53,754 bases of DNA. Origin: Reyranella sp. (lineage in GTDB: Bacteria > Pseudomonadota > Alphaproteobacteria > Reyranellales > Reyranellaceae). Positions 15,421 to 25,300 of the stretch are shown piece by piece. The stretch spans positions 1 to 53,754 of the forward strand of contig JAUXWB010000019.1 of assembly GCA_030684475.1 (NCBI GenBank), written 5' to 3'. Numbering within the stretch: the stretch's first letter is position 1; each line of letters opens with the position of its first letter. The position numbers were made by a program, and so were the translations under genes. The notes below the pieces were generated by a model. It had not been told where the DNA came from, made no database searches, and saw only the letters and a list, made by a program, of their open reading frames with translations.

Positions 15421-16302
15421 TCAGCCGCGCCGGCCGGGCACCAGCGCCAGCCAGAGCGAGATCACGGTCGAGGCGATGGCGATCGCCTGCAGTCCCGACA
15501 GCGGCTCGTGCAGGATCACGATGCCGCTCACGATCGCCACGATCGGGATGGCGATCGAGGACAGCGCCGCCACCTGGGCGGGCAGCAGCTTGACCAGGGC
15601 GAACCAGGTGGCGGTGCCGAGCGCCATCGGGATGGCGCCGGTGTAGATCGTGGCGCTGAGCGCCTTGGCCGATGGCCAGTGCGTCGGCAAGCCGTCGATC
15701 AGGAGCATCCCGAGCGCGATCGGCGGCAGGCAGATCGCGACCTGCCAGAAGGTGAGCGAGAGTCCCATGCCGGGCCAGGCCGTGCGCTTCACGATGAAGG
15801 TGCCGACGGCCCAGCAGAAGCCCGCGAGCAGGCCCCAGAACAGGCCCCAGGGCGCCTGGGCATAGTCGCGAAAATTAGGCGCCATCAGCGCCACCACGGC
15901 CGCGGCGCCGATCATGATCGCGGCCAGCAGGCGGGGCGTGAGGCGCTGGCCGAACACCACGAAGCCCAGCAGCGCCACCCACAGCGGCATGGTGTAGGCC
16001 AGCACCGAAGCGTGGCCGGAGGGGATGTAGAGCACGGCCAGGGACGTCGCGATGTTCCACACGCCGACGTTCATGGCCGCGGCCGCGATCAGGATGGGCC
16101 ACTTGCCCCTGGGCACGGCGAAGCTTTCGCGGCGGACGAGCAGGATCGCCGTCAGCATGAGCACGGCCACGCTCATGACGATGGTGCGGAAGGTCCACAC
16201 CGGCAGCTCGTCGAGGGCGATGCGGAACAGCGGCCAGTTGGTGCCCCAGACGAGGGTCAGGGCGGCGAGCAGCGCCAGCACCTTGGGCGAAACGCCGGTC
16301 AT
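15421..16302 (-). CDS. EamA/DMT-superfamily transporter
   Basis: A 293-residue, ten-helix membrane protein. Two EamA repeats are visible: the first opens LLAALTLVWGTNWPLFRIAL and the second LFWGLLAGFCWAVGTFIVKR. It contains the family's VLAYTMPLWVALLGFVVFGQ-type motif at the end of the first repeat. These are exporters of metabolites such as amino acids, but the substrate is not readable. I start at ATG 16302 (MTGVSPKVLALL), 11 bp after the stop of the DUF4864 gene; the longer frame overlaps that gene. SD is weak, suggesting coupling. Confidence 0.88.
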   Translation of the reverse strand: MTGVSPKVLALLAALTLVWGTNWPLFRIALDELPVWTFRTIVMSVAVLMLTAILLVRRESFAVPRGKWPILIAAAAMNVGVWNIATSLAVLYIPSGHASVLAYTMPLWVALLGFVVFGQRLTPRLLAAIMIGAAAVVALMAPNFRDYAQAPWGLFWGLLAGFCWAVGTFIVKRTAWPGMGLSLTFWQVAICLPPIALGMLLIDGLPTHWPSAKALSATIYTGAIPMALGTATWFALVKLLPAQVAALSSIAIPIVAIVSGIVILHEPLSGLQAIAIASTVISLWLALVPGRRG

Positions 16303-16313
16303 GATGGGAAAGA

Positions 16314-16745
16314 TCAGGCCTGGTGTTCGTCGGGCGCCAGCAGGTAGCAACCGTTGATGCGCCAGCTCCCGTCGGGCAACCGCGTCATCGGATAGACCGC
16401 GGTGACGGGCCTGCCGTCGGGCCCGACGACATGGACCTTCTGCGCGACCTCGCCGTGCAGGTCGACGATCTCGCGGAAGTCGAAGGTCTGCGGGCGATAG
16501 ACCGGCCTGTAACCCTGGCGGACCATGTCCATAAAGACGTTGGCCTCGCCGAACATGCCCTGGATCATCGGCGAGGCGTAGCCGAAGGCGGCATTGCCAT
16601 CGTCGCGGCGGAAGGCTTCGACCTGGGACTGGATGACGTCGCGGATGGCGGCCCGGTCGGCGGCCGAAACGTCGGGCTGCTGCGCCTGTGCCGACGCGGC
16701 GACGCCCAGGATCAATGTGAGGAGTGCCAGAAAACGAAAGGCCAT
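16314..16745 (-). CDS. DUF4864 family exported protein
   Basis: A 143-residue protein with a signal peptide (MAFRFLALLTLILGVAASAQA). The mature domain shows IRDVIQSQVEAFRRDDGNAA, FGYASPMIQGMFGEANVFM, MVRQGYRPVYRP, then YPMTRLPDGSWRINGCYLL. This is the DUF4864 pattern. Function unknown; predicted periplasmic. ATG 16745 begins exactly at the signal peptide. The frame upstream is a shadow of the lipoprotein gene 17 bp before it. It lies between that gene and the EamA transporter in the same direction. Confidence 0.85.
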   Translation of the reverse strand: MAFRFLALLTLILGVAASAQAQQPDVSAADRAAIRDVIQSQVEAFRRDDGNAAFGYASPMIQGMFGEANVFMDMVRQGYRPVYRPQTFDFREIVDLHGEVAQKVHVVGPDGRPVTAVYPMTRLPDGSWRINGCYLLAPDEHQA

Positions 16746-16762
16746 GACCCGGGCCGGGTCGG

Positions 16763-17479
16763 CTACTGCAGCGGAACTGGCCGCCGGCCCGATACCGTGA
16801 CCCGCTGCGCGCCGGGCGGGTTGCCGAGGCGGCCGAGGTTCACGCCGTAGGAGAGCGCCGCCAGGTTGGTGCGCTCGCGGGCGAGAAAGCCGTTCTCGCG
16901 GCCGATCTGGGCGTTGAGGTCGCCGATCAGGCGGTCGATCTGCTGCATCGAGCGCGTGGTTTCGCTCTCGATCGCGCGCAGGTTGCGATGGTCCTCGTCG
17001 ACCGCGCCGCCGACCGCGAAGGTCGCGCGCACGTTCTCGAGCAGGTAGCCCGCGACCGACGCCTGGGTCGTCACCTGGCTCGCCAGCGAATTCAACTGGC
17101 CGACGCCCAAGGTGGCGGCGTCGAGCTTGGCTTGCGCGGCGTTCCACTGGCTCACCAGTTCGGGATTGCCCGGCGTCGTGCCGGTCTGCAGGCGCGACGT
17201 GATTCCGTTCACCAGGCCGGTGTAGGCGGCGGAGTCGCTCGCAAGCTGGCTGCGCGTCGCGTTGAGCTGGTTCTGCTGCGTGGCGATGGCGTTGTTGAGC
17301 GCAGCCTGGTCGGCGCGCAATTGCTGGATGCGTTGACGCACGGTCTGCGTGCCGGTCTGGCTGATCGCGGGATTCGACGATGGCGGGCTGACGGCGGGCG
17401 CAAAAACGCCACCCTCGTTGCATCCGCTCAAAACGACCGCCGCCAAGAGAAGCACGGATCGTTGGACTCTTAGCGCCAT
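16763..17479 (-). CDS. Putative lipoprotein with coiled-coil
   Basis: A 238-residue protein starting MALRVQRSVLLLAAVVLSGC, a textbook lipoprotein signal with the lipobox LSGC (Cys 20). A Pro/Ser-rich spacer is followed by a long heptad-like region (VRQRIQQLRADQAALNNAIA; ATQQNQLNATRSQLASDSAA), then Ala/Gln-rich helices to the end. It is likely outer- or inner-membrane anchored in the periplasm. No family recognised. The start is chosen at ATG 17479 for the signal; an extra 32 codons upstream are unlikely. Confidence 0.75.
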   Translation of the reverse strand: MALRVQRSVLLLAAVVLSGCNEGGVFAPAVSPPSSNPAISQTGTQTVRQRIQQLRADQAALNNAIATQQNQLNATRSQLASDSAAYTGLVNGITSRLQTGTTPGNPELVSQWNAAQAKLDAATLGVGQLNSLASQVTTQASVAGYLLENVRATFAVGGAVDEDHRNLRAIESETTRSMQQIDRLIGDLNAQIGRENGFLARERTNLAALSYGVNLGRLGNPPGAQRVTVSGRRPVPLQ

Positions 17480-17774
17480 CGTTGGCCTCGAAACTGCCCT
17501 GGCATCATCAATTGGGCGCCTCCGCATCGGCCGACCAACAAACAGGCCAGCACGATTCAGGGCACCAGCCCCCAAATCCAGATGCCTGTGATGCTACTTG
17601 AAAGCAAGGGAAACCGACAAGCGGCGATTTCTTAGACGGCAGAGGCACTTGGACCGCATTGTGCACTGTTTTACGGGTGTTTCTGCGGGGCCCTCGACGG
17701 CTTGCAACGCGGGGACAGTTTCATTAGGGTGCGCGCCTTCTTGCCGGGAGCCTCGTGGGAGGCGCTTCGGCCGT

Positions 17775-17851
17775 GCGCCCGTAGCTCAACTGGATAGAGC
17801 ATCTGACTACGAATCAGAAGGCTAGGAGTTCGAATCTCTTCGGGCGCGCCA
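17775..17851 (+). tRNA. tRNA-Arg (anticodon ACG)
   Basis: A full cloverleaf: acceptor stem GCGCCCG/CGGGCGC, D-arm GCTC...GAGC, anticodon stem TCTGA/TCAGA with loop CTACGAA (anticodon ACG, normally edited to ICG), T-arm with TTCGAAT, and an encoded CCA at 17849-17851. Reads CGU/CGC/CGA arginine codons. The SGNH hydrolase gene starts 17 bp downstream. Confidence 0.95.
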
Positions 17852-17867
17852 TTTCTTCCCGGTCTCC

Positions 17868-19142
17868 ATGTTCAAGCCGATCCTCGACTACGTCGGCCTC
17901 CGCCGGCCCTACCGGTTCGAGCGGGCAATCCCGGCACTACTTGCGTTGCTTCTGTCGTTTGTTGTCGTCGGCTCCGCCGCATGGCTTGCCGCGGCTGACG
18001 AACTGACCGCCGGCGGCCCGCGGGCCGTCTACTTCCTCTACCTCCTGGCGCTCCTGGTCCTCGCGATCGCGCTTGTCCGCTGGCCGCGGCTGGCGGCGGC
18101 GCTGCTGGTCCTGGCGCTGGTCGACCTCGCGTGGGGCGTGGGCTCGCATGCCCTGCAGCGCGCCGGGTATGCCGACACGTCGCTGCTGCCGCCGGACGTC
18201 GCCGAGCCGGAACGCTTTCGATGGCATGCCCTCCTGCAGGCCGTCCCCATCCCGTCGGTGCAGGTCACCAGCCCGACCGGGCTGGCGATCAGCCACACCT
18301 CCGAGGGCACGCGCGGCCGCGATCCCGCGCCCGGCGCCCTCGACGGCCGGACGGTCGTGGCGACGTTCGGCGGCTCGACGACCTACGACATCGGGGCGGG
18401 CGAGGGCGATACCTGGAGCGATCGCCTGGGCGAGGCGCTCGGCCTGGACCGCACCTTTGTCGTGAACCACGGCGTGCCGGGCTACACCACCGTCGAGCAC
18501 CTGCTCCAGACGGCATTCTACCAGACCAAGTTCGGCAAGCTGCCGCGCTGCGCGATCTACTACGTCGGCTGGAACGACCTGCGCAACGCCCACATCCCCG
18601 GTCTCGATCCGGGCTATGCCGACTTCCATCTGCCGAGCCAGGTCGACTCGCTCAAGGTCCGCCGGATCGGCGGCTCGCAGGTCACGATCTCGCCGCTTCT
18701 GACCATGCTGGCGCGCCTCGTCAGCGCCAACGTCGACACGGTGCGTTATTTCTCGGATCCCTACGGCCGCGAACCGGTGAGCGGCAGCGATCCCGTGCTG
18801 GAGGCGCTGTACGAGCGCAACATCCGGTCGATCTCGGCGATCAACCGCGCGCGTGGCGTGGCCACGATCTGGGTCGGACAGTTGCTCAACCGCGAAAGAC
18901 TGCAAGGTGACGGGCGGTATGGCTGGCTGCCGCTGGTGCGGGACCGCGACCTCTGGCCGTTGCAGCAGCGGTTCAACGCGATTCTCGAGCGCACGGCAAA
19001 AGACCTGGGCGATGTCTACGTCGGAATACCGCCCGACTCCTTCACCGGGGCCGACTTCGTCGACAACGGCCACTTCTCGGCCGGGGGCGCGCGCCGGTTC
19101 GCGGAACGTCTGGCGCCCGCCGTGCGCGAGGCTTGCCGCTAG
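17868..19142 (+). CDS. Membrane-anchored SGNH/GDSL-family hydrolase
   Basis: A 424-residue protein with three hydrophobic helices at about 20-42, 53-71 and 74-92, then a periplasmic SGNH domain. Block I is [12 protein letters not shown] (Ser 170), the Gly block is [12 protein letters not shown], the Asn block is [10 protein letters not shown], and the Asp-His block is [12 protein letters not shown] near the C-terminus. These enzymes are esterases or acyltransferases, often on surface glycans or lipids; the substrate is unknown. It follows tRNA-Arg directly. The ATG ([10 protein letters not shown]) lacks a strong SD, as 'TTCCCGGTCTCC' precedes it. Confidence 0.85.
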   Translation: MFKPILDYVGLRRPYRFERAIPALLALLLSFVVVGSAAWLAAADELTAGGPRAVYFLYLLALLVLAIALVRWPRLAAALLVLALVDLAWGVGSHALQRAGYADTSLLPPDVAEPERFRWHALLQAVPIPSVQVTSPTGLAISHTSEGTRGRDPAPGALDGRTVVATFGGSTTYDIGAGEGDTWSDRLGEALGLDRTFVVNHGVPGYTTVEHLLQTAFYQTKFGKLPRCAIYYVGWNDLRNAHIPGLDPGYADFHLPSQVDSLKVRRIGGSQVTISPLLTMLARLVSANVDTVRYFSDPYGREPVSGSDPVLEALYERNIRSISAINRARGVATIWVGQLLNRERLQGDGRYGWLPLVRDRDLWPLQQRFNAILERTAKDLGDVYVGIPPDSFTGADFVDNGHFSAGGARRFAERLAPAVREACR

Positions 19143-19168
19143 GCACGCGGGACTTTACTGGTTCGATC

Positions 19169-19930
19169 ATGTCTTCCCTCCAGCGTGTCATCCTGATCAC
19201 CGGCGCTTCCTCCGGCATCGGTGCGGCGACGGCCCGTGCGTTGGCCGCGCCGGCTACAGCCTTGGTGCTGCATGCGCGGAAGAACCGTGCCGGAGCCGAG
19301 AAAGTCGCCGATGCCGTGCGCGGTGCCGGCGCCGAAACCCTGATCCTGGAGGGCGACCTCGCCGAGCCGGGCACCGCCGGGCGTCTCGTCGACGAGACTG
19401 TCGGCAAGTTCGGCCGGCTCGACGTCGTGGTGAGCAACGCAGGCTTCGCCGACCGCCGGCCGATCGGTGAGGTCGACCGTGCCGGCTGGGATGCCAGTCT
19501 GGCGGCCATGACATCGGCCTTCTTCGATCTCGCGACCGCGGCCAAGCCGTGGCTGGTGAAGGCGGGGGCCGGCGGCCGGATGGTCGGCGTGTCCTCGTTC
19601 GTGGCCCATGCTTTTGGACGCGGCTTGATGACCTTCCCGGCGTCGGCCGCCGCCAAGGCGGGGATCGAGGCGCTGTCCCGCGCGCTGGCCGTCGACCTCG
19701 CGCCGTCGGGAGCCACGGTTAATTGCGTGGCCCCGGGCTTCATCGAGAAGGATGCCGGCGCCCATGCCGCCGTGCCGCGCGCCGGCGCGGAGAAGGTGAA
19801 CCAGTCGATTCCGATGGGCCGCTACGGCAAGCCGGCGGAAGTGGCGGCGCTGATTGCCTTCCTCTGTTCGCCGGCGGCGAGCTACATCACCGGCCAGACA
19901 CTCCACGTCAACGGCGGGCTGACGCTTTAG
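19169..19930 (+). CDS. Short-chain dehydrogenase/reductase-like protein lacking the catalytic Tyr
   Basis: A 253-residue Rossmann protein: [16 protein letters not shown] (cofactor Gly motif), VVSNAGFAD (NNAG-like), then [10 protein letters not shown]. Where the YxxxK motif is expected, the sequence reads [15 protein letters not shown], so the Tyr position is Ser while the Lys is kept. The C-terminal motifs [20 protein letters not shown] and [13 protein letters not shown] are normal. It probably binds NAD(P) but may not catalyse the standard reaction. ATG 19169 starts at the first strand; the frame opens at 19133 within the SGNH gene. Oxidoreductase-like role unknown. Confidence 0.85.
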   Translation: MSSLQRVILITGASSGIGAATARALAAPATALVLHARKNRAGAEKVADAVRGAGAETLILEGDLAEPGTAGRLVDETVGKFGRLDVVVSNAGFADRRPIGEVDRAGWDASLAAMTSAFFDLATAAKPWLVKAGAGGRMVGVSSFVAHAFGRGLMTFPASAAAKAGIEALSRALAVDLAPSGATVNCVAPGFIEKDAGAHAAVPRAGAEKVNQSIPMGRYGKPAEVAALIAFLCSPAASYITGQTLHVNGGLTL

Positions 19931-19937
19931 CGACGCT

Positions 19938-20810
19938 TCAGGGCCCGATCGAACGCACCAGGGCCACGACGTCGACGCCCTTGGCGTCGATGCCGAACCA
20001 CTCGAGGTTGAGCGGGATCTGGTGATCGAGCATGTGGCGACCGTGATGGATCCTCCGCCCGTGCGCGCGGGCGCGCTGCAGCAGCGGCGTCTCGACGGGA
20101 CTCATGATGACATCGGCCACCAAGGCCTCGGGATCGAGCGTCATCGGGTCGAACGGCAGGGGATCGCCGGGGCGCAGCCCGAGCGGCGTGGCATTGACGG
20201 CGATGTGGACGCCCTTGGGCGGCGTGGCCACCTCCGCCACCGGCACGTCGGGATAGTGCCGCAGCAGGCGATCGATCGCGATTTCCGCCCGCTCGGCGTC
20301 GATCTCGGTGACGAGCAAGCGTCCGACCCCGGCCTCGCAGAGGGCGGCGGCAATGGCGCCGCCGGCGCCGCCCAGGCCGATCAGCCAGACGCTGGCGTCG
20401 CGCACGCGATGGCCCTGCGCCGCGAGTCCGCGCACGAAGCCCATGCCGTCGGCGATATCGCCGGCCAACGTGCCGTCAGGGTCGCGGCGCACCAGGTTGA
20501 CGCTGCCCGAAGCCTCGGCGCGTCGAGTGGTCCGCCCCAGCAGCGGCAGGATCCCGGTCTTGTGCGGAATGGTGACCGTGAAGCCGCCGAGATTGCGCAT
20601 CTGGGAGAGCGCCTGGAGCATCACCGGGAGCAACTCGGCGCCACCATGGAACGGCAACCAGACGGCGTTGGCGCCGACCGCGGCAAAGACCTGCGGCATG
20701 ATCCCGGTCATGCGCAGCTGGCGGATGGGATCGCCGATCGTGCCGTAGAGGCGGGTGGCGCCGTTGACCGGAAAGAGGCCGGTGAAGACGGGTGGCTCTG
20801 TCGAGGTCAT
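19938..20810 (-). CDS. Shikimate dehydrogenase-like protein (AroE family)
   Basis: A 290-residue protein with the AroE layout: LYGTIGDPIRQLRMTG (the shikimate side normally carries the SxS motif, here not canonical), GGFTVTIPHKTGILPLLGRT with the catalytic Lys in IPHK, then DIADGMGF in place of NTDGxGF. The NADP domain has LIGLGGAGGAIAAALCEAG, then VNATPLGLRPGDPLP. AroE reduces 3-dehydroshikimate. The altered SxS and NTD sites suggest a quinate/shikimate-like or other substrate, as in the RifI or AroE-like classes. Monocistronic by position; the Prx terminator lies upstream. Confidence 0.8.
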   Translation of the reverse strand: MTSTEPPVFTGLFPVNGATRLYGTIGDPIRQLRMTGIMPQVFAAVGANAVWLPFHGGAELLPVMLQALSQMRNLGGFTVTIPHKTGILPLLGRTTRRAEASGSVNLVRRDPDGTLAGDIADGMGFVRGLAAQGHRVRDASVWLIGLGGAGGAIAAALCEAGVGRLLVTEIDAERAEIAIDRLLRHYPDVPVAEVATPPKGVHIAVNATPLGLRPGDPLPFDPMTLDPEALVADVIMSPVETPLLQRARAHGRRIHHGRHMLDHQIPLNLEWFGIDAKGVDVVALVRSIGP

Positions 20811-20815
20811 GTTGC

Positions 20816-20850
20816 CCCAAAAAGAAAGCGGCGGGACTGCCGTCCCGCCG
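20816..20850 (-). terminator. Intrinsic terminator of the peroxiredoxin gene
   Basis: On the minus strand the perfect 8-bp stem GGCGGGAC/GTCCCGCC (20830-20849, 4-nt loop) is followed by GCTTTCTTTTT. It sits right after the peroxiredoxin stop. Confidence 0.85.
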
Positions 20851-20879
20851 CCGATCTTGGCTGCGCCGGAGACGCCGCG

Positions 20880-21362
20880 CTAGATGTGCTTCAGGACATA
20901 TTCTGCCGCGGACACCTCGAAGGCGCCGGGCTTTTCGACGAACAGATGCTTGATGACACCGTTGTCCACGACCATGGCATAGCGCTGGCTGCGCGTGCCG
21001 AGACCGAACTTCGAGCCATCCATGGTGAGGCCCATGGCGGTGGTGAACTCGGCGTTGCCGTCACCCAGCATCATGACCGCGTCGCCGGCCTTCTGCTCCT
21101 TGCCCCAAGCGCCCATGACGAACGCGTCGTTCACGGAAATGCAGGCGATGGTGTCGACACCCTTCGCCTTCAGAGCAGCTGCTTCGGCCACGAACCCGGG
21201 CACGTGCTTTGCTGAACAAGTGGGGGTGAACGCCCCTGGCAGCGCGAATACAACAACCTTCTTGCCGGAGGCAAAGATTTCTTCCGTGGTGACCGCTTTG
21301 GGTCCTTCCGGACCCATCGTGCGCAACGTGGCGCTCGGCACCTTGTCGCCAACTTTCGCCAT
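20880..21362 (-). CDS. Peroxiredoxin, Prx5 type
   Basis: A 160-residue redoxin. The peroxidatic Cys lies in PGAFTPTCSAKHVPGF, the Prx5-family signature (PxxxTxxC). GMTMDGSKFGLGTRSQRYAM-like text carries the conserved Arg (here LTMDGSKFGLGTRSQRYAM). It reduces hydrogen peroxide and alkyl peroxides using glutathione/glutaredoxin or thioredoxin. No second Cys is obvious near the usual resolving position, so a 1-Cys mechanism is likely. A strong terminator follows. Confidence 0.93.
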   Translation of the reverse strand: MAKVGDKVPSATLRTMGPEGPKAVTTEEIFASGKKVVVFALPGAFTPTCSAKHVPGFVAEAAALKAKGVDTIACISVNDAFVMGAWGKEQKAGDAVMMLGDGNAEFTTAMGLTMDGSKFGLGTRSQRYAMVVDNGVIKHLFVEKPGAFEVSAAEYVLKHI

Positions 21363-21494
21363 TCTTCCGCTCCTTCAAATGCCGCCCGTGCGGCGGCTCC
21401 AACATCGGCGGACCCTAGGACGGAGCCCCTACTTTGTCCATTATGCGGCGCCTCGCCCTCATCGCCCGTCTTGACCTTTGACCGGACAATCCCC

Positions 21495-22118
21495 ATGGAT
21501 TTGAGCGATCATACAGCCATGCCCGGATCCAGTTCCCCCGCGGCCTCGTTGGTCGGCCGTTTCCTGGTTGCCGCGCCGTCCATGCCGGACGAGCGCTTCC
21601 GCAAGAGTGTGGTCTTTGTCTGCAAGCACGACGGCGACGGCGCGCTTGGCATCATCGTCAACAACAGCGTCGATGATCTTCCGCTCGGTCAGGTCTACAA
21701 GCAGCTCGGCATCGACGTGCCATCGGCGGAGGCCGACCGGCCGGTGCGGTTCGGCGGGCCGGTCGAGACGTCGCGCGGTCTGGTGCTGCACTCGGCCGAC
21801 TACAAGCGCGACGAGACGCTGCTGATCGACGGCGGAATGGCGCTGACGGCGTCGCTCGAGATTCTCAAGGACATGGCGGGCGGCAGCGGGCCTCGGCGGG
21901 CGTGGCTGGCATTGGGGCACTCCGGCTGGGCGCCGGGCCAACTCGACCGCGAGATGCAGGACAACGCCTGGCTGGTGGTCGATGGCGACGCCGAGCTGGT
22001 GTTCGATGGCGACCTTGCCGCCAAGTGGCAACGCGCGCTCGATCGCCTGGGCGGCAAGGGCTCTCCTGGCGGGCGATTCGACCTGGCATCGTTCTCGCAC
22101 CAGACCGGCCGCGCCTGA
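21495..22118 (+). CDS. YqgE/AlgH family protein (UPF0301)
   Basis: A 207-residue protein with SLVGRFLVAAPSMPDERFRK, VVFVCKHDGDGALGIIVNN, RFGGPVETSRGLVLHS, and WLALGHSGWAPGQLDREM. All are hallmarks of UPF0301. AlgH was linked to alginate regulation in Pseudomonas, but the molecular function is unproven. ATG 21495 (MDLSDHTAM) is my start; a TTG at 21471 would add eight codons. It is divergent from the peroxiredoxin gene. Confidence 0.92.
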   Translation: MDLSDHTAMPGSSSPAASLVGRFLVAAPSMPDERFRKSVVFVCKHDGDGALGIIVNNSVDDLPLGQVYKQLGIDVPSAEADRPVRFGGPVETSRGLVLHSADYKRDETLLIDGGMALTASLEILKDMAGGSGPRRAWLALGHSGWAPGQLDREMQDNAWLVVDGDAELVFDGDLAAKWQRALDRLGGKGSPGGRFDLASFSHQTGRA

Positions 22119-22237
22119 AAGGGTGTGGCAGGTGTGCGATTTGCGACCCCTGATTGAGCTTACAATCCCCAGGCAAACGGGCTTATAGGCGAACCTGCAC
22201 CCCCGTGAACCTCCCTTCGCGGAGGGCGCGCGTACCC

Positions 22238-22284
22238 GGGACGCCTTCGCTTCCTCCCAACCCCTTCGGGAGTGAAGGCGTCCC
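22238..22284. terminator. Long inverted repeat between convergent genes
   Basis: GGGACGCCTTC (22238-22248) pairs perfectly with GAAGGCGTCCC (22274-22284), and the inner arms extend it (CCTCCC/GGGAG). It lies between the convergent yqgE-like and indolepyruvate oxidoreductase genes, with no strong T-tract. It may be a bidirectional terminator or a REP-type repeat. A smaller CCTCC/GGAGG hairpin precedes it at 22210-22225. Confidence 0.6.
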
Positions 22285-22304
22285 GAACTTCCTTGGGAGA
22301 CTCG

Positions 22305-25300
22305 CTACTCGGCTGCGGTTGCCTGGACAGCCGGCTGGCGATAGGCAGCAAGCAGGCTGGCCTCGCGCTCCTTGGCGACCTTCACGTTCTTCTCCTTCAC
22401 GTGCCCGAAGCCGCGCATGGATTCCGGCAGTGCCGCGATCTGCAGCGCCAGCGCATGATTGTTCTGATCCAGCGTGGCAAGCAGCGTCTCGACGGTCGCC
22501 TGGTACTCGTCGATCAGCCGCCGCTCCATGCGGCGCTCGGCGGTGTAGCCGAAGACATCGAATTTGCCACCCCGCAGGTGCTTCATCGCGGCAAGCAGTC
22601 GGAACATGGGCATCACCCATCCGCCGTACTCACGTTTCTTGAGCTCTCCGGTGACGAGATCGCGTTCGGCGAACAACGGTGGCGCGAGATGGAAGGTGAG
22701 CTTGTAGTCACCCTCGAATTGCGCCCCGAGCTTCTTCAGGAAATCGCCGTCGCTGTAGAGACGGCCGACTTCGTACTCGTCCTTGTAGGCCATCAGCTTG
22801 TAGAGCGACTTGGCGACGGCCTCGGCCAGGCCGCTGCGACCGCGCGCCTTGTCTTTCTCCACCTTCGCCACCTTGTCGACGAAGGCCCGGTAGCGCTCGG
22901 CGTAGGCCTTGTCTTGGTAGGCCGCCAGCAGGTCGACCCGCTTGGCGACGATGTCGGTGAGGGTCCGCGCCACCTGCTTCTCGATCCGCAGTGTCGGCTT
23001 GGCGGCGGCCTGCACGGCCTTGAGATTGTGGGCGGCAAGCCGGCCCCAATCGAAGGTGCGCTTGCTCGACTCCACCGCCACGCCGTTCAGTTCGATGGCG
23101 CGCATCAGGGCTTCCAGCGACAGCGGCACAAGTCCCTTCTGCCAGGCGTAGCCCAGCATGAAGAGGTTGGTGGCGATCGAATCGCCCAAGATTGCCGTCG
23201 CGAGGCCGGTGCCATCGACGAAGGTCGATGCCTCTTCACCCGCGGCGTCGCGGATCGACTTCATCATCGATTCGGCGCCGAGATCCATGTCGCCGTTAAG
23301 CACGAAGGCCGCGACCGGCTGCATGTAACCGTTGATGACGGCCTTGGTGACGCCCTGTTCGATGCGCGACAGCGCCGCCGGCGCTGCGGCCACGACCATG
23401 TCGCAACCCAGGATGAGGTTGGCGCCGCCGGCCGCGATGCGCACCGCGTGCAGATCTTCAGGCTTGGGCGCCAGCCGGACGTGGCTCATCACCGCGCCGT
23501 TCTTCTGTGCAAGACCGGTGAAGTCGAGCACCGTGCAGCCCTTGCCCTCGAGGTGGGCGGCCATGCCGATCAGCGCGCCGACGGTGATGACACCGGTACC
23601 GCCGATGCCGGTGATGAGGATGCCGTAGGCTTCGCTCAGCGGCCGCAACGTGGGCAACGGCAGCGAGGCGAAGGGATCCTCCTGCACCACCTTCAGCTGC
23701 GGGCGCTTGGCTTTGCGGACACCGCCGCCATGCACCGACACGAAGCTCGGGCAGAAGCCGTTCACACAGGAGAAGTCCTTGTTGCAGTTGCTCTGGTCGA
23801 TCTGGCGCTTGCGTCCGAGCTCGGTCTCGAGCGGCTTCACCGACACGCAGTTGCTCTTCTCCGAGCAATCGCCGCAGCCCTCGCACACCGAATCGTTGAT
23901 GAACACGCGCTTGGCGGGGTCGGGGAAGGTGCCGCGCTTGCGGCGGCGGCGCTTTTCGGCGGCGCAGGTCTGGTCGTAGACCAGCACGGTGAGGCCGGGA
24001 ATCTCGCGCAGCTCACGCTGGACGGCGTCGAGATCGTCGCGATGGCGGATCGTCACGCCCTCGGCGAAGCCGGGGTTCATGCCGTACTTGTCGGGCTCAT
24101 CGGTCACCACGACGACGCGCTGGGCGCCTTCGGCCGCAACCTGCTTGGTGATTTCGGGGACGTTCAGCGGCCCGTCGTGCGGCTGGCCTCCGGTCATGGC
24201 GACGGCATCGTTGAACAGGATCTTGTAGGTGATGTTGACGCCGGCGGCGGCGGCCTGGCGGATCGCCATCAGGCCGGAGTGGTAGTAGGTGCCGTCGCCG
24301 AGATTCTGGAAGATGTGCTTGTCCGAGGTGAACGGCGCCTGGCCGATCCACGCCACGCCCTCGCCGCCCATATGGCTGATCAGCGCCGTTCGCCGCTCGG
24401 GCATCCAGATCGCCATGCCGTGGCAGCCGATGCCGGCCATGGCGCGGCTGCCTTCCGGCACCTTGGTCGAGGTGTTGTGCGGGCAGCCCGAGCAGAAGAA
24501 CGGGGTGCGCGCCACTTTCTGCGGCGGCGCGTTCAGGAGCTTCTCCTTCGCCTCGAGGCGTGCGAGGCGCTGGTTCAGCTCCGGCGATTCGCCCCCATGC
24601 TTCATCAGCCGGCCGGCGATCACCATGGCGACGCCGGTCGGCGACAGTTCGCCTTCGCTCGGGAAGATGATGCGGCCGCTCTCGTCGGTCTTGCCGATGA
24701 CCAGCGGACGTTCGCTGGCCGGCAGGTTGTAGAGCAGGCGGACGAGTTGGTCCTCGAGGTTTGAGCGCTTCTCCTCGACGACGATCACTTCCTCGAGGCC
24801 ATGGGCGAACCGCTTGGCGCCTTCGGGCTCCAGTGGCCAGGTGACACCCACCTTGTAGAGGCGGATACCGAGCGCCCTGGCACGCTCGTCGCTGATGCCG
24901 AGATCCTCCAGCGCCTGGCGCGTGTCGAGATAGGCCTTGCCGGTGGTCATGATGCCGATGCGCGCGCGGGGTGGGTCGATCACCATCTTGTCGAACCCGT
25001 TGGCGCGCACGAAGGCCTTCACCGCGTCCATCTTCGGACCATGCAGGCGGCGCTCCGCCTCGAGCGGCGGATCGGGATTGCGGATGCCGAGGCCGCCGGG
25101 CGGCAGCTGGAAATCAGTCGGCAACACGATCTTGAGGCGCTCAGGATCGACCCATACCGAGGCACCCGACTCCACGGTCTCGGAGATCGCCTTGAAGCCC
25201 ACCCAGCAGCCCGAATAGCGCGACAGGGCAAACCCCAGGATGCCGAAATCGAGATACTCCTGCACGTTGGCGGGATTGACGACCGGGATCATCGCCGCGG

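Noticed and set aside
14716..16347. 543-codon plus-strand frame across the HTH fragment and the EamA gene
   Set aside because: Most of it is antisense to the clearly coding EamA transporter; only the first 55 residues after ATG 14809 look protein-like.
17828..17851. tRNA-Arg 3' end as a phage or island attachment site
   Set aside because: No integrase gene nor a second copy of the tRNA tail was seen in the window.
20022..21215. 397-codon plus-strand frame across the AroE-like and peroxiredoxin genes
   Set aside because: It is antisense to two genes with clear family motifs and spans their terminator.
22272..24764. 830-codon plus-strand frame opposite the indolepyruvate oxidoreductase
   Set aside because: It is a shadow; the minus strand has TPP, Fe-S and Rossmann motifs in order.
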